Positions 37,952 to 48,800 of a stretch of 64,000 nucleotides of DNA are shown here, in pieces. Positions within the stretch are counted from its first letter, which is position 1; every line of letters begins with the position of its first letter. The stretch comes from Mytilus trossulus (taxonomy: Eukaryota > Mollusca > Bivalvia > Mytilida > Mytilidae). The translations under genes and the position numbers were made by a program. Where the stretch lies: assembly GCF_036588685.1 (NCBI RefSeq), contig NC_086386.1, forward strand, positions 43,323,878 to 43,387,877, in the 5' to 3' direction. The notes under the pieces were generated by a model. That model was not told the origin of the DNA. It saw only the letters and a list, made by a program, of their open reading frames with translations, and did no database searches.

Positions 37952-38200
37952 AGGGAGCTAGCTACCATTTGATTTTTATGGGGGGGGGGGGCTAGGATGA
38001 AAAATTTTGTCCTGCATTTTTTTTAGTTGTAATCCCTGTCCTGCCTTTTTATTTTTCACCCTATCTGATCCTGCTTTTTTTTAGTTTATCCTGACTTTTT
38101 TTTTACATAAATTGTCAGCCTGACTTTTTTTTTGCAAGTGTCTCATCCTGCCTTTTTTTTTTACTCAAAACTCCTGTCCTTTCTATTTTTTCAAATTTCA
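37952..38200. mobile_element. Truncated copy of the ATTTGATTTT MITE seen at 20296
   Basis: Keeps the left end (ACCATTTGATTTTTATGGGG) and the chain of TCCTGACTTTTTTTT units, but stops at TTTCATC, exactly where the right inverted repeat would begin, and continues into a (CTGT)n tract. Confidence 0.82.
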
Positions 38201-38278
<78 letters not shown>

Positions 38279-38350
38279 CGTTGTCCGTTGTCCGTCCGTC
38301 CATCCATCCATCCATCCATCCATTCATTCATCCATCTATCTGTCCATCCT
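38200..38350. repeat. (CTGT)n then (CCAT)n compound microsatellite
   Basis: About 18 CTGT units, then TCCGTCCG/TTGTCCG steps, then CCAT and TCAT units. Open frames on either strand here are products of the simple repeat. Confidence 0.97.
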
Positions 38351-38354
38351 TCTC

Positions 38355-38930
38355 ATTGTCTGATGTCAAAATCTCAAAAACAGTTGAACCAATTTGCATG
38401 AAACTTTGGTGAATTATTCATATCTATTTATGTGTGCTCTATTTAGTTTTTTTTTTATAAATTTTGGATTCATATTTTTTCGAGTTTTTGGGGTTTTTGT
38501 TTTTTCATTAAAGAAGAATGATTTTCTAGTTCTTATACAATAACTCAAAAACATTCTCACCAAATTGCCAGAAAGTTTTGTGAATTGTTTATATCTATTG
38601 ACATAAGCTCCCTTTTGATTTGTATAAATTTAAGATTTTATGTTTCTGAGAATGGGGTTCTATTCATTAAAAGGGGTAGATTTCTCAGTTTTCAAACAAT
38701 AACTCGAAAATGCTTTCAGCAGTTTTCATGGAAACTTTGGTGAATTGTACATGAGTTCCTTTTGGATTTTTATAAATTTAAGATTTTGTTTCAGAGTTGT
38801 GTAATTTTAGTCATATTTAAAAAGGTGGGATTTTCATACAATGCTTTGAGCAGATTAAACTTTGGTGACTGGTTTATATCTATTAAGATAACATCCCTTT
38901 AGCTTTTAATGAATGTCTGATATGACATTA
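38355..38930 (+). repeat. ~150-bp diverged tandem repeat, about three and a half units
   Basis: Each unit has AACTTTGGTGAATT-type sequence, TATATCTATT, then TATAAATTTAAGATTTT and CATTAAA. Together with the preceding microsatellite this looks like one composite dispersed element. Confidence 0.65.
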
Positions 38931-39309
38931 AGAAAAGTTATTATACTTTTTCTTTGAATTTAACGATGGTCTTGTCGTGCGCTCATGGTGCAGATGTTAA
39001 TTGTATGCCGTACATTAATGTATTATCATGAACAAATGTTATTGCCATGGAGATTGCTTGGCCTTTATATCAGTCATGGTTAATTTGTTTTTGTAACTTT
39101 GATGATATGACCACGGAACACATTATGATAACCAGAGGAACCATATGTGGTGTTGTTTCAATGATATGCTGTTTATTTTTAAGTACATTATATAGTTCTT
39201 CACCCTAAGTCATGGTTCACAAATTATATAAATTTTCCACAATTTTTAAGTGTTTGAGCCTTCTATTCTAATGTCAACATTTGCATAATAGTATGCAGAC
39301 AAAACAAAC

Positions 39310-39582
39310 TTACAGTCGATTGCATTGCATGTGTATGTAAGGTTAATGTGTTTGGTTAGCTTACTTGCTAGCTGAACCATGAAGTCATTTTTAAGTATGG
39401 TATGCTACACAGCTTTCGAAGTAGCCTAGTACTACAGACAGATAGTTTGGTTATCTGTCGAACTAGTCTACTCTTTAAGGAGGGTATTTTACCTAATCTT
39501 AACATGACTTCACGGTTCAGCTAGAAAGCAAGATAACCAAAGACATTACCTTTACATAAAAACTCATTTCAATCGACAGTAA
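39310..39582. mobile_element. MITE-like inverted-repeat element, relative of 4855-5103
   Basis: The left arm TTACAGTCGATTGCATTGCA ... GGTTAGCTTACTTGCTAGCT is mirrored by GGTTCAGCTAGAAAGCAAGA ... CAATCGACAGTAA. The internal CTACTTTAAGG-like and GGAGGGTA blocks also match the element at 4855. Confidence 0.82.
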
Positions 39583-39589
39583 ACCCGTG

Positions 39590-39700
39590 TTGAAGACTGT
39601 ACTTTGACCTATAATTGTTTACTTTTACAAAGTGTGACTTGGATGAGAGAGGTTGTTTCATTGGCACTTATACCACATCTACTTATATCTATTGTAAAAG
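39590..39700 (-). repeat. Family A (SINE-like) copy, reverse orientation
   Basis: On the plus strand: GAAGACTGTACTTTGACCTA, ACTTGGATGAGAGAGGTTGT, CATTGGCACTTATACCACAT. This is the complement of the family A elements in PGAP2. Confidence 0.7.
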
Positions 39701-40298
39701 TAGTTCATTACTGGTTCTGTTTTAATACTTTTATATATATATGGTGAATTTACTCTTGAGATAACTCTTCACTTGTGTGTTGCAATATACCTCGGTCATT
39801 TTCTCTGGCATGTTTGTAATGTTTGAAAATAGTAATGCAGACAACCAGCACTTCTTTCCGTACTTACCCATTGCATAGTGATCCATATACGGTATATGAA
39901 ATTGTGCCACAATGTCTCATAGTTTTACCCATAAAAATAGAGTTGGGAATGATTTGAGGCCTTTCGTATCAAATGTTTATTTCTTGAGAATTTTCAATTT
40001 GGGTCGAATTCAGTCTTGAATTCTTTGGTTTCTTTATATGCCTAATATAACTCTATATATTTGTATTTTCGATTTTGTATTTTATTTGGTTGGTCCACAT
40101 CGAGGTATATGGTCAAAAATAAACTTTGTTTGATTTCATCAAAGATTGAATAAATGCGATTCTTGGACATGCAAAATTTAACCGTGTATTTAGATTTGGT
40201 CTCGGTTTCCAATTTGTCCATATCATGGTATTAATACTTTAATAACGAGGTCTAATTTGTTGTAGCCATGCAAGGCCATTAATATTCAGGTGAAGCAG

Positions 40299-40418
40299 TG
40301 GCGGATCCAGAGGGGGGTTCCGGGGGTTTGGACCCCCCTTTTTTGGCCAAAGTCAATGCATTTGAATGGGGACATATTGTTGGAACCCCCCTTTTAAAAT
40401 GGCTGGGTCCGCCCCTGT
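40299..40418. mobile_element. GGCGGATCCAG-type inverted-repeat element
   Basis: GTGGCGGATCCAGAGGGGGG at the left and GGCTGGGTCCGCCCC at the right, with TCAATGCATTTGAATGGGGA centrally. Near-identical to 29946-30088 but shorter. Confidence 0.8.
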
Positions 40419-40494
40419 GAAGACCCACTCAGAAGAGTTTTTTTTTTAAAGAAATGGAACTCTTTGTTAGAGCAAGTAATACGGGAGAGTTCTC

Positions 40495-41515
40495 TTTGCG
40501 TCAAAAATGCGTCCTTTTGCGCCACAACTTTTTTCTTAAATGCTACGTTTGCGCCACATGTTTAAAATTAATATGGTATCATTTGCGCCAAAAATAAAAC
40601 ACACGATTTCGACAATTACAAGTAAATTACTTCCTTTCTCCTTTATTCGGACTTGGAACCGACAATTTACACGGCAAATGTTTCCTTTTCTGATACATAT
40701 CTTCTTCATACTGGCGTTCATTATCACTGAACAAGTATATATTTGTTTAGGGGCCAGCTGAAGGACGCCTCCGGGTGCGGGAATTTCTCGCTACATTGAA
40801 GACCTGTTGGTGACCTTCTGCTGTTGTTTTTTAATTGGTCGGGTTGTTGTCTCTTTGACACATTCCTCATTTCCATTCTCAATTTTACTTCTTCTTACTG
40901 TTGTTGCATGGGTAATCCCCAATTTAATATATATGTTGTAGCTTGTAACTTCAATTTTCTGTCCAAAAATACAAACATTGAAGGATGAAATGCATAAAAC
41001 AGTTCATAATAATTCCTAATCAATAGTAAATTTAAGCCCATACGCATGGTTGGAACAAAGCACTGTGTCATCAACTAATGTGGCTAAAACATAATCAGCA
41101 TAAGTATAAAGCTTCCATTGTCATCTCCATTGGTATATCTTTATTAAATGTTCAATTAAACAATAAGTTTTAATCTCTCTCTGTACATCGACTGTCTATA
41201 ATGCATTTTAAGTCATTTCTCTCCAGATGCTCATATTCTTGGTTAAATATCTCCGAACATATGATACTTTTTAAGCCAAAAAATAAGAATAAATATATAT
41301 ATATGGAAGTGTTAAACGACCTTGACTGGCTTGTTAGCCCTCGCACGGTCGGCAATAAATATATGATAAATTATTAATATTTATGATAGATATGTGAACA
41401 GGTAGTTGGCGCAAATGAGTTCCGAAATACTGGCGCAATTGATACATTTGGAAAACAAAATTTGGCGCAAATGATACCCCCGAAAAAAGTAATTGGCGCA
41501 AAAGGAATGCTGGCA
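40495..41515. mobile_element. ~1-kb non-autonomous DNA element with TTTGCGCCA subterminal repeats
   Basis: The left end carries four TTTGCG(C/T)CA motifs (about 40496-40588). The right end carries four complementary TGGCGCAA motifs (about 41408-41500), with GTATCATTTGCGCCA found near both. Regularly spaced subterminal repeats in opposite orientation at the two ends are typical transposase-binding arrays of hAT/CACTA-type elements. No transposase is encoded; the open stretches inside (40536-40761, 41170-41355) are unrelated. A SINE-like copy sits inside. Confidence 0.72.
40711..40890 (-). repeat. Dispersed family B (GGGGCCAGCTGAAGG) copy
   Basis: CTGGCGTTCATTATCACTGA, GGGGCCAGCTGAAGGACGCC, TCGCTACATTGAAGACCTGT, GTTGTCTCTTTGACACATTC, ending TTCCATTCTCAATTTTA. 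Same order as at 54207 and 62401; the reverse complement is at 59401. Strand is arbitrary. Confidence 0.8.
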
Positions 41516-42190
41516 GTTAATCAGGCCAAATTGGTAAATTTAATTGTTAACGTTTCTATAGACTCATAAAGAGTAATGAATTTGCCTATAATTGTTTTTA
41601 GGATTTTATGCATATTATGTACTAGTATGTGTTTTAAATTAAATGTTGGTATGGAGTTTTAAGAAATATTTGTAAAGTTTCACAAAACAGTCGATTGTGG
41701 AAGAGGGGCCTTCTTTTTTTTTTGGGTGTATTAAGCATAAATCCCTGCCGAAAAAATCGAAAGAAAGCAAATAGATTGCGGATCTTTTTAATTTTTTTTT
41801 TTATTAAAAAGCATTATACTCAAAGGGTGTATGGGGAATAGAGACAATACTCAATAGAAGTATGGTCATCATTGGCTTTCCTCCTGGTATCATAGCTAGG
41901 GGCGAGCAAGCAATCAGGGCGAATTGTAAAGATTAATTCTTATAACGGCAAGGTACCAGTCTAAATTATTTCTACAGGAAAAGCATAAAGGTCAACGTCA
42001 AATAACGTCATAATACGTGAACTTATCGTCCAATTCTTGCGCTAAATTTTGTAGATTATTTTATTCAAAATTGCATCATTCATTTCAATAAAATCAATTT
42101 CTCTCTTCACAAAAGTGACACTGTTAGACAGTAAAGTAAAAACAGTTTTAAAGTCTGTTCATGAATCAAACATAACAGTTGTCGCATGCA
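41516..42190. other. Intergenic, upstream of the coiled-coil gene
   Basis: AT-rich sequence without recognised repeats or coding exons. The promoter of the downstream gene should lie toward the right end of this stretch. Confidence 0.4.
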
Positions 42191-42335
42191 TTATTTTATT
42201 CCTGCGCGTAGAGTAAACTTCTTGCTTCGTCATAGTAGGTCATTCTTCCATATCAGTAGAAGGACATAAAGAATCTTTAGAGTATTTTAGTTTTGCCAAA
42301 GATTTTGATTGCTGCAGATCATCATCGTTGTTCAA
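42191..42335 (+). other. Putative 5' UTR exon of the acidic-repeat/coiled-coil gene
   Basis: A strong donor (TTCAA|GTAAGTAAAA) at 42335/42336 precedes the ATG exon (42899) by 563 bp, and there is no ATG-initiated frame that would continue into it. The transcription start is unknown, so the left edge is nominal. Confidence 0.45.
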
Positions 42336-42458
42336 GTAAGTAAAACATTAGTTTTGATTTACTTGTGTTCCTATACATCATTTTATACGGACTTGTTTCA
42401 TTGTTTGCAGACTTTAATTTTGGTGTTGCTGTTGAGTCATGAGCAAAATAAAAATTAG

Positions 42459-42617
42459 CTGTAAGCTCACATAGCTGCGGAACCGTAGCTCTTAGGTCCT
42501 TATGTTATTTTTTTGACTATTTGCGGACCATACAGTATGGTCCGCAGTATGGTCCGCAAAATAAAAAAAAATAAAAAAGGACCATAAGAGTTACGGTTCC
42601 GCAGCTAAAGCTTACAG
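42459..42617. mobile_element. Foldback element (~159 bp)
   Basis: The left arm CTGTAAGCTCACATAGCTGC GGAACCGTAGCTCTTAG is mirrored on the right, ending ...GCTTACAG. The centre has the direct/inverted motif CAGTATGGTCCGCA twice. It lies in the putative 5' UTR intron. Confidence 0.85.
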
Positions 42618-42899
42618 AGAACTACCACAGCATCTTAATAAAACATCACCCGTTTAATTTTTTTTTTTATATTAAGCATCAGTTTAAAATCATACAAGTA
42701 AATAACTTGTAAGGATGAGATGCTTTCAATCCGATTTCCCGATATTAAATCTGCCGTCTGCTGAGGATAATATTCGTTTTTGATTTTTTTTATCCATTAT
42801 TGAAGGCAGTCCAAGCAAAGCACTATAATTCGCTGCTTACACAATTTATATAGGTTACGTTTATCACAAAAAGTATTAACATTTTCATAATTTTTCAGA

Positions 42900-45800
42900 A
42901 TGAATTCGTCTCCAGGGCGCAAGTCTCGGTCTTTCCGTCGGAGATCATCACCTAAGATTGTAGATGACATGACCCTTGCTCAGGAAAAGGGTGAGTAAAT
43001 TATCAGTCTGAAACCTAAAATGGTTTGTAATGTTTAAACACAGGCACTCGACGTTCTGTCAATAGTATAAAAATATTGGCAATTGGCCAATGGGAGAAAA
43101 TAGTTTGCCATACTATTGACAGAACGTCTAGTGCCTGTGGTTTAAATCAAATAATTAGTTCTTACCTAAAAACACCAAGAAGGTCATGAAAGGTATGAAC
43201 CAACACAGACTAATCAATATTAAGTTAGAATGACACAAGCCAAGGTATGAACCTACACAGACTAATCAATATTAAGTCAGATTGACACAAGCCAAGGTAT
43301 GAACCTACACAGACTAATCAATATTAAGTTAGAATGACACAAGCCAAGGTATGAACCTACACAGACTAATCAATATTAAGTTAGAATGACACAAGCCAAG
43401 GTATGAACCTACACGGACTAATCAATATTAAGTTAGAATGACACAAGCCAAGGTATAAACCTACACAGACTTATCAATATTAAGTTAGAATGACACAAGC
43501 CAAGGTATGAACCTACACAGACTAATCAATATTAAGTTAGATTGACACAAGCCAAGGTATGAACCTACACAGACTAATCAATATTTAGTTAGAATGACAC
43601 AAGCCAAGATATGAACCTACACAGACTTGTCAATATTAAGTTAGAATGACACAAGCCAAGGTATGAACCTACACAGACCAATCAATATTAAGTCAGATTG
43701 ACACAAGCCAAGGTATGAACCTACACAGACTTATCAATATTAAGTTAGAATGACACAAGCCAAGGTATGAACCTACACAGACTAATCAATATTAAGTTAG
43801 ATTGACACAAGCCAAGGTATGAACCTACACAGACTAATCAATATTTAGTTAGATTGACACAAGCCAAGGTATGAACCTACACAGACTAATCAATATTAAG
43901 TCAGATTGACACAAGCCAAGGTATGAACCTACATAGACTAATCAATATTAAGTTAGATTGACACAAGCCAAGGTATGAATCTACACAGACTAATCAATAT
44001 TAAGTTAGATTGACACAAGCCAAGGTATGAACCTACACAGACTAATCAATATTAAGTTAAATTGACACAAGCCAAGGTATGAACCTACACAGACTAATCA
44101 ATATTAAGTCAGATTGACACAAGGTTTGTGAATACATATATGCTTCACAATTAATATAGATTGACACAAGGTATGTGGCTTCACAGACTTAATCAGTAAA
44201 GTAAGATTGACACTTGTAAGGTATGTGGCCACAAAGACTACCTAGTCAAGTTAGATTGGCACGGACTAAGGAGGTAAAGTTAGATATACACAAGGTATTT
44301 GACTACACAGACTAGGCAGTAAAGTTAGATTGACACAAGGTATGTGACTTCACAGACTAGGAAGTAAAGTAAGAATGACACAAGGTATGTGACTACACAG
44401 ACTAGGCAGTAAAGTTATTTAGATTGACACAAGGGATGTGACTTCACAGACTAGGCAGTAAAGTTATTTAGATTGACACAAAGTATGTGACTTCACAGAC
44501 TAGGAAGTAAAGTTATTTAGATTGACACAAAGTATGTGACTTCACAGACTAGGAAGTAAAGTTATTTAGATTGACACAAAGTATGTGACTTCACAGACTT
44601 AGCAGTAAAGTTAGATTGACACAAGGTATGATACTACAAAGACTTAGCAGTAAAGTTAGATTGACACTTGTAAGGTATGTGACTTCACAGACTTAGCAGT
44701 AAAGTTAGATTGACACAAGGTATGTGACTTCACAGACTTAGCAGTAAAGTAAGATTGACACAAGGTATGTGACTTCACAGACCTAGCAGTAAAGTAAGAT
44801 TGACACAAGGTATGTGACTCCACAGACTTAGCAGTAAACCTAGATTGACACAAGGTATGTGACTTCACAGACTTAGCAGTAAAGTTAGATTGACACAAGG
44901 TATGAGACTACAAAGACTTAGCAGTAAAGTTAGATTGACACTTGTAAGGTATGTGACTTCACAGACTTAGCAGTAAAGTTAGATTGACACAAGGTATGTG
45001 ACTTCACAGACTTAGCAGCAAAGTTAGATTGACACAAGGTATGTGACTTCACAGACTTAGCAGTAAAGTAAGATTGACACAAGGTATGTGACTTCACAGA
45101 CCTAGCCAGTAAAGTAAGATTGACACAAGGTATGTGACTCCACAGACTTAGCAGTAAACCTAGATTGACACAAGGTATGTGACTTCACAGACTTAGCAGT
45201 AAAGTTAGATTGACACAAGGGATGTGACTTCACAGACTTAGCAGTAAAGTTAGATTGACACAAGGTATGTGACTTCACAGACTTAGCAGTAAAGTTAGAT
45301 TGACACAAGGTGTGTGACTTCACAGACTAAACAGTACCGGTAAACCTAGATTGACACAAGGTATGTGACTTCACAGACTTAGCAGTAAAGTAAGTTAAAT
45401 TGACACAAGGTGAGTGACTTCACAGACTTAGCAGTAAAGTTAGATTGACACAAGGTGTGTGACTTCACAGACTTAGCAGTAAAGTTAGATTGACACAAGG
45501 TGTGTGACTTCACAGACTTAGCAGTAAAGTTAAATTGACACAAGGGATGTGACTTCACAGACTTAGCAGTAAAGTAAGATTGACACAAGGTATGTGACTT
45601 CACAGACTTAGCAGTAAAGTTAGATTGACACAAGGTGTGTGACTTCACAGACTTAGCAGTAAAGTAAGATTGACACAAGGTATGTGACTTTACAGACTTA
45701 GCAGTAAAGTTAGATTGACACAAGGTATATATGTATCTTCACAGACTTAGCAGTAAAGTAAGATTGACACAAGGTGTGTGACTTCACAGACTTAGCAGTA

Positions 45801-48800
45801 AAGTTAGGCCATAATAAATAATAGGTTTGTTTGCCCAAACGCTACCTACCCAGAAAAAAGCTGCCTACTCAAATTCTTTTATTGTCCTGATTTGAAGAAG
45901 TCTTTTTTTAATCAAATAGGCATGAAGACAAATAAACATCTGATACTTCAATTTCTTTTTTTGAAAAAAAAAAAAGAAAATGCCTACCTACCTACCCACT
46001 GTCTCAACCTTTGGGTAGGGCTTGGGCAAACCAAAACTTTTTTAAGTGTGGCCTTAGATTGACACAAGGTATGTGACTTCACAGACTTAGCAGTAAAGTT
46101 AAATTGACACAAGGTGTGTGACTTCACAGACCTAGCAGTAAATTCAGATTGACAAAATGTATGTGACTTCATATACTTAGCAGTAAAGTAAGTTAGATTG
46201 ACACAAGGTATGTGACTACACAGATTAACCAGTAAAGTAAGATTGACACAAGGTATGTGACTTCACAGACCTAGCAGTAAAGTAAGATTGACACAAGGTA
46301 TGTGACTTCACAGACCTAGCAGTAAAGTAAGATTGACACAAGGTATGTGACTTCACAGACTTAGCAGTAAAGTAAGATTGACACAAGGTATGTGACTTCA
46401 CAGACTTAGCAGTAAAGTAAGATTGACACAAGGTATGTGACTTCACAGACCTAGCAGTAAAGTAAGATTGACACAAGGTATGTGACTTCACAGACTTAGC
46501 AGTAAAGTAAGATTGACACAAGGTATGTGACTTCACAGACCTAGCAGTAAAGTAAGATTGACACAAGGTATGTGACTTCACAGACTTAGCAGTAAAGTAA
46601 GTTAAATTGACACAAGGTGAGTGACTTCATAGACTTAGCAGTAAAGTTAGTTAGATTGACACAAGGTATGTGACTTCACAGACTTAGCAGTAAAGTTAGA
46701 TTGGCTGACACAAGGTATGTGACTTCACAGACTTAGCAGTAAAGTTAGATTGGCTGACACAAGGTATGTGACTTCACAGACTTAGCAGTAAAGTTAGATT
46801 GACACAAGGTGTGTAACTTCACAGACCTAGCAGTAAATTCAGATTGACAAAATGTATGTGACTTCATAGACTTAGCAGTAAAGTAAGTTAGATTGACACA
46901 AGGTATGTGACTACACAGATTAACCAGTAAAGTAAGATTGACACAAGGTATGTGACTTCACAGACCTAGCAGTAAAGTAAGATTGACACAAGGTATGTGA
47001 CTTCACAGACCTAGCAGTAAAGTAAGATTGACACAAGGTATGTGACTTCACAGACTTAGCAGTAAAGTAAGATTGACACAAGGGATGTGACTTCACAGAC
47101 TAAGCAGTTAACCTAGATTGACACAAGGTATGTGACTTCACAGACTTAGCAGTAAAGTAAGATTGACACAAGGTATGTGACTTCACAGACCTAGCAGTAA
47201 AGTAAGATTGACACAAGGTATGTGACTTCACAGACTTAGCAGTAAAGTAAGATTGACACAAGGTATGTGACTTCACAGACTTAGCAGTAAAGTAAGATTG
47301 ACACACGGTATGTGACTTCACAGACTTAGCAGTAAAGTAAGTTAAATTGACACAAGGTATGTGACTACACACAATAGGCAGTAAAGTAAGATTGACACAA
47401 GGTTTTTGACTAAACAGACTAGGCAGTAAAGTAAGATTGACACAAGGTATGTGACTTCACAGACTTAGCAGTAAAGTAAGATTGACACAAGGTATGTGAC
47501 TACACATAATAGGGAGTAAAGTTAGATAGACACAAGGTATGTGGCGACATAAACTAACCAGTTAAGTTAGATTGTCACAAAGTATGTGTCTACGTATACA
47601 AATTAAGCAGTAAAGTTAGATTGATACACCTAGTATTTTGCATCACAAGACATAGAAAAGAGGGCCATACAATTTCCATCAACATCACTTGAAGAGGTAA
47701 TAAGATATTTTTTTCTCATTATTATAGAGTCTACCAGAACACCAACTCCACCACAACTGAAAGAATTTATAAAATTTTCCCCATCGCCACCACCAAGTGA
47801 TATTGAAAAAATCCATATTGATGCCACAGAAACTTCATTACCAGAAGTAGATATTGATAACTCAGAAACTTCATTACCAGAGGTAGATATTGAGGCCACA
47901 GAAACTTCATTACCAGAGGTAGATATTGAGGCCACAGGAACTTCATTTCCAGAGGTAGATATTGAGGCCACAGAAACTTCATTACCAGAGGTAGATATTG
48001 AGGCCACAGAAACTTCATTAACAGAGGTAGATATTGAGGCCACAGGAACTTCATTTCCAGAGGTAGATATTGAGGCCACAGAAACATCATTACCAGAGGT
48101 AGATATTGAGGCCACAGAAACTTCATTAACAGAGGTTGATATTGAGGCCACAGAAACCTTATTACAAGAGGTAAATATTGAGGCCACAGAAATCTTATTA
48201 CCAGAGGTAGATATTGAGGCCACAGAAACTTCATTACCAGAGGTAGATATTGAGGCCACAGAAACTTCATTACCAGAGGTAGATATTGAGGCCACAGAAA
48301 CTTCATTAACAGAGGTAGACATTGAGGCCACAGACACTTCATTACCAGAAATAGATATTGAGGCCACAGAAACCTTATTACCAGAGGTAGATATTGAGGC
48401 CAAAGAAACTTCATTACCAGAGGTAGAAATTGAGGCCACAGACACTTCATTACCAGAGGTAGAAATTGAGGCCACAGAAACTTCATTACAAGAGGTAGAA
48501 ATTGAGGCCACAGAAACTTCATTACCAGTTGCAGTGCATATTGCTTCACCAAACGTTGGACATGAAGGAGGTAATAATTTTTCCATTTTAAAAAAAAAAT
48601 AACTTTAATTAAGCATACAAAGAAGACAATCAAAGTAGTTTCTACTGCTATAAGCCAAAATTTGTTTCTGTGAGAGAAAAAATCTAGTGGAACTTGAATC
48701 ACAGGAAGTATTTTCTATGAGACTTACTTTTTTCACAGATCATTTTTGTTTAATTTGTTCTATCATTATAAAATATGTTCCACACTTTTATAGAAAATAA

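Noticed and set aside
38115-38401. Open frames rich in DRQT or VCLS on either strand
   Set aside because: Direct product of the (CTGT)n/(CCAT)n microsatellite.
44656-47372. Several minus-strand open frames with a 15-residue repeat (CQSNFTAKSVKSHT type)
   Set aside because: The 45-bp satellite unit is a multiple of three and one frame happens to lack stops. Frames are broken at every length variant and there are no splice or start features.
47630-48702. Two long minus-strand open frames (318 and 311 codons) across the 36-bp coding repeat
   Set aside because: They mirror the plus-strand exon. The plus strand has matching acceptor and donor, correct phases to neighbouring exons and conservative repeat variation.
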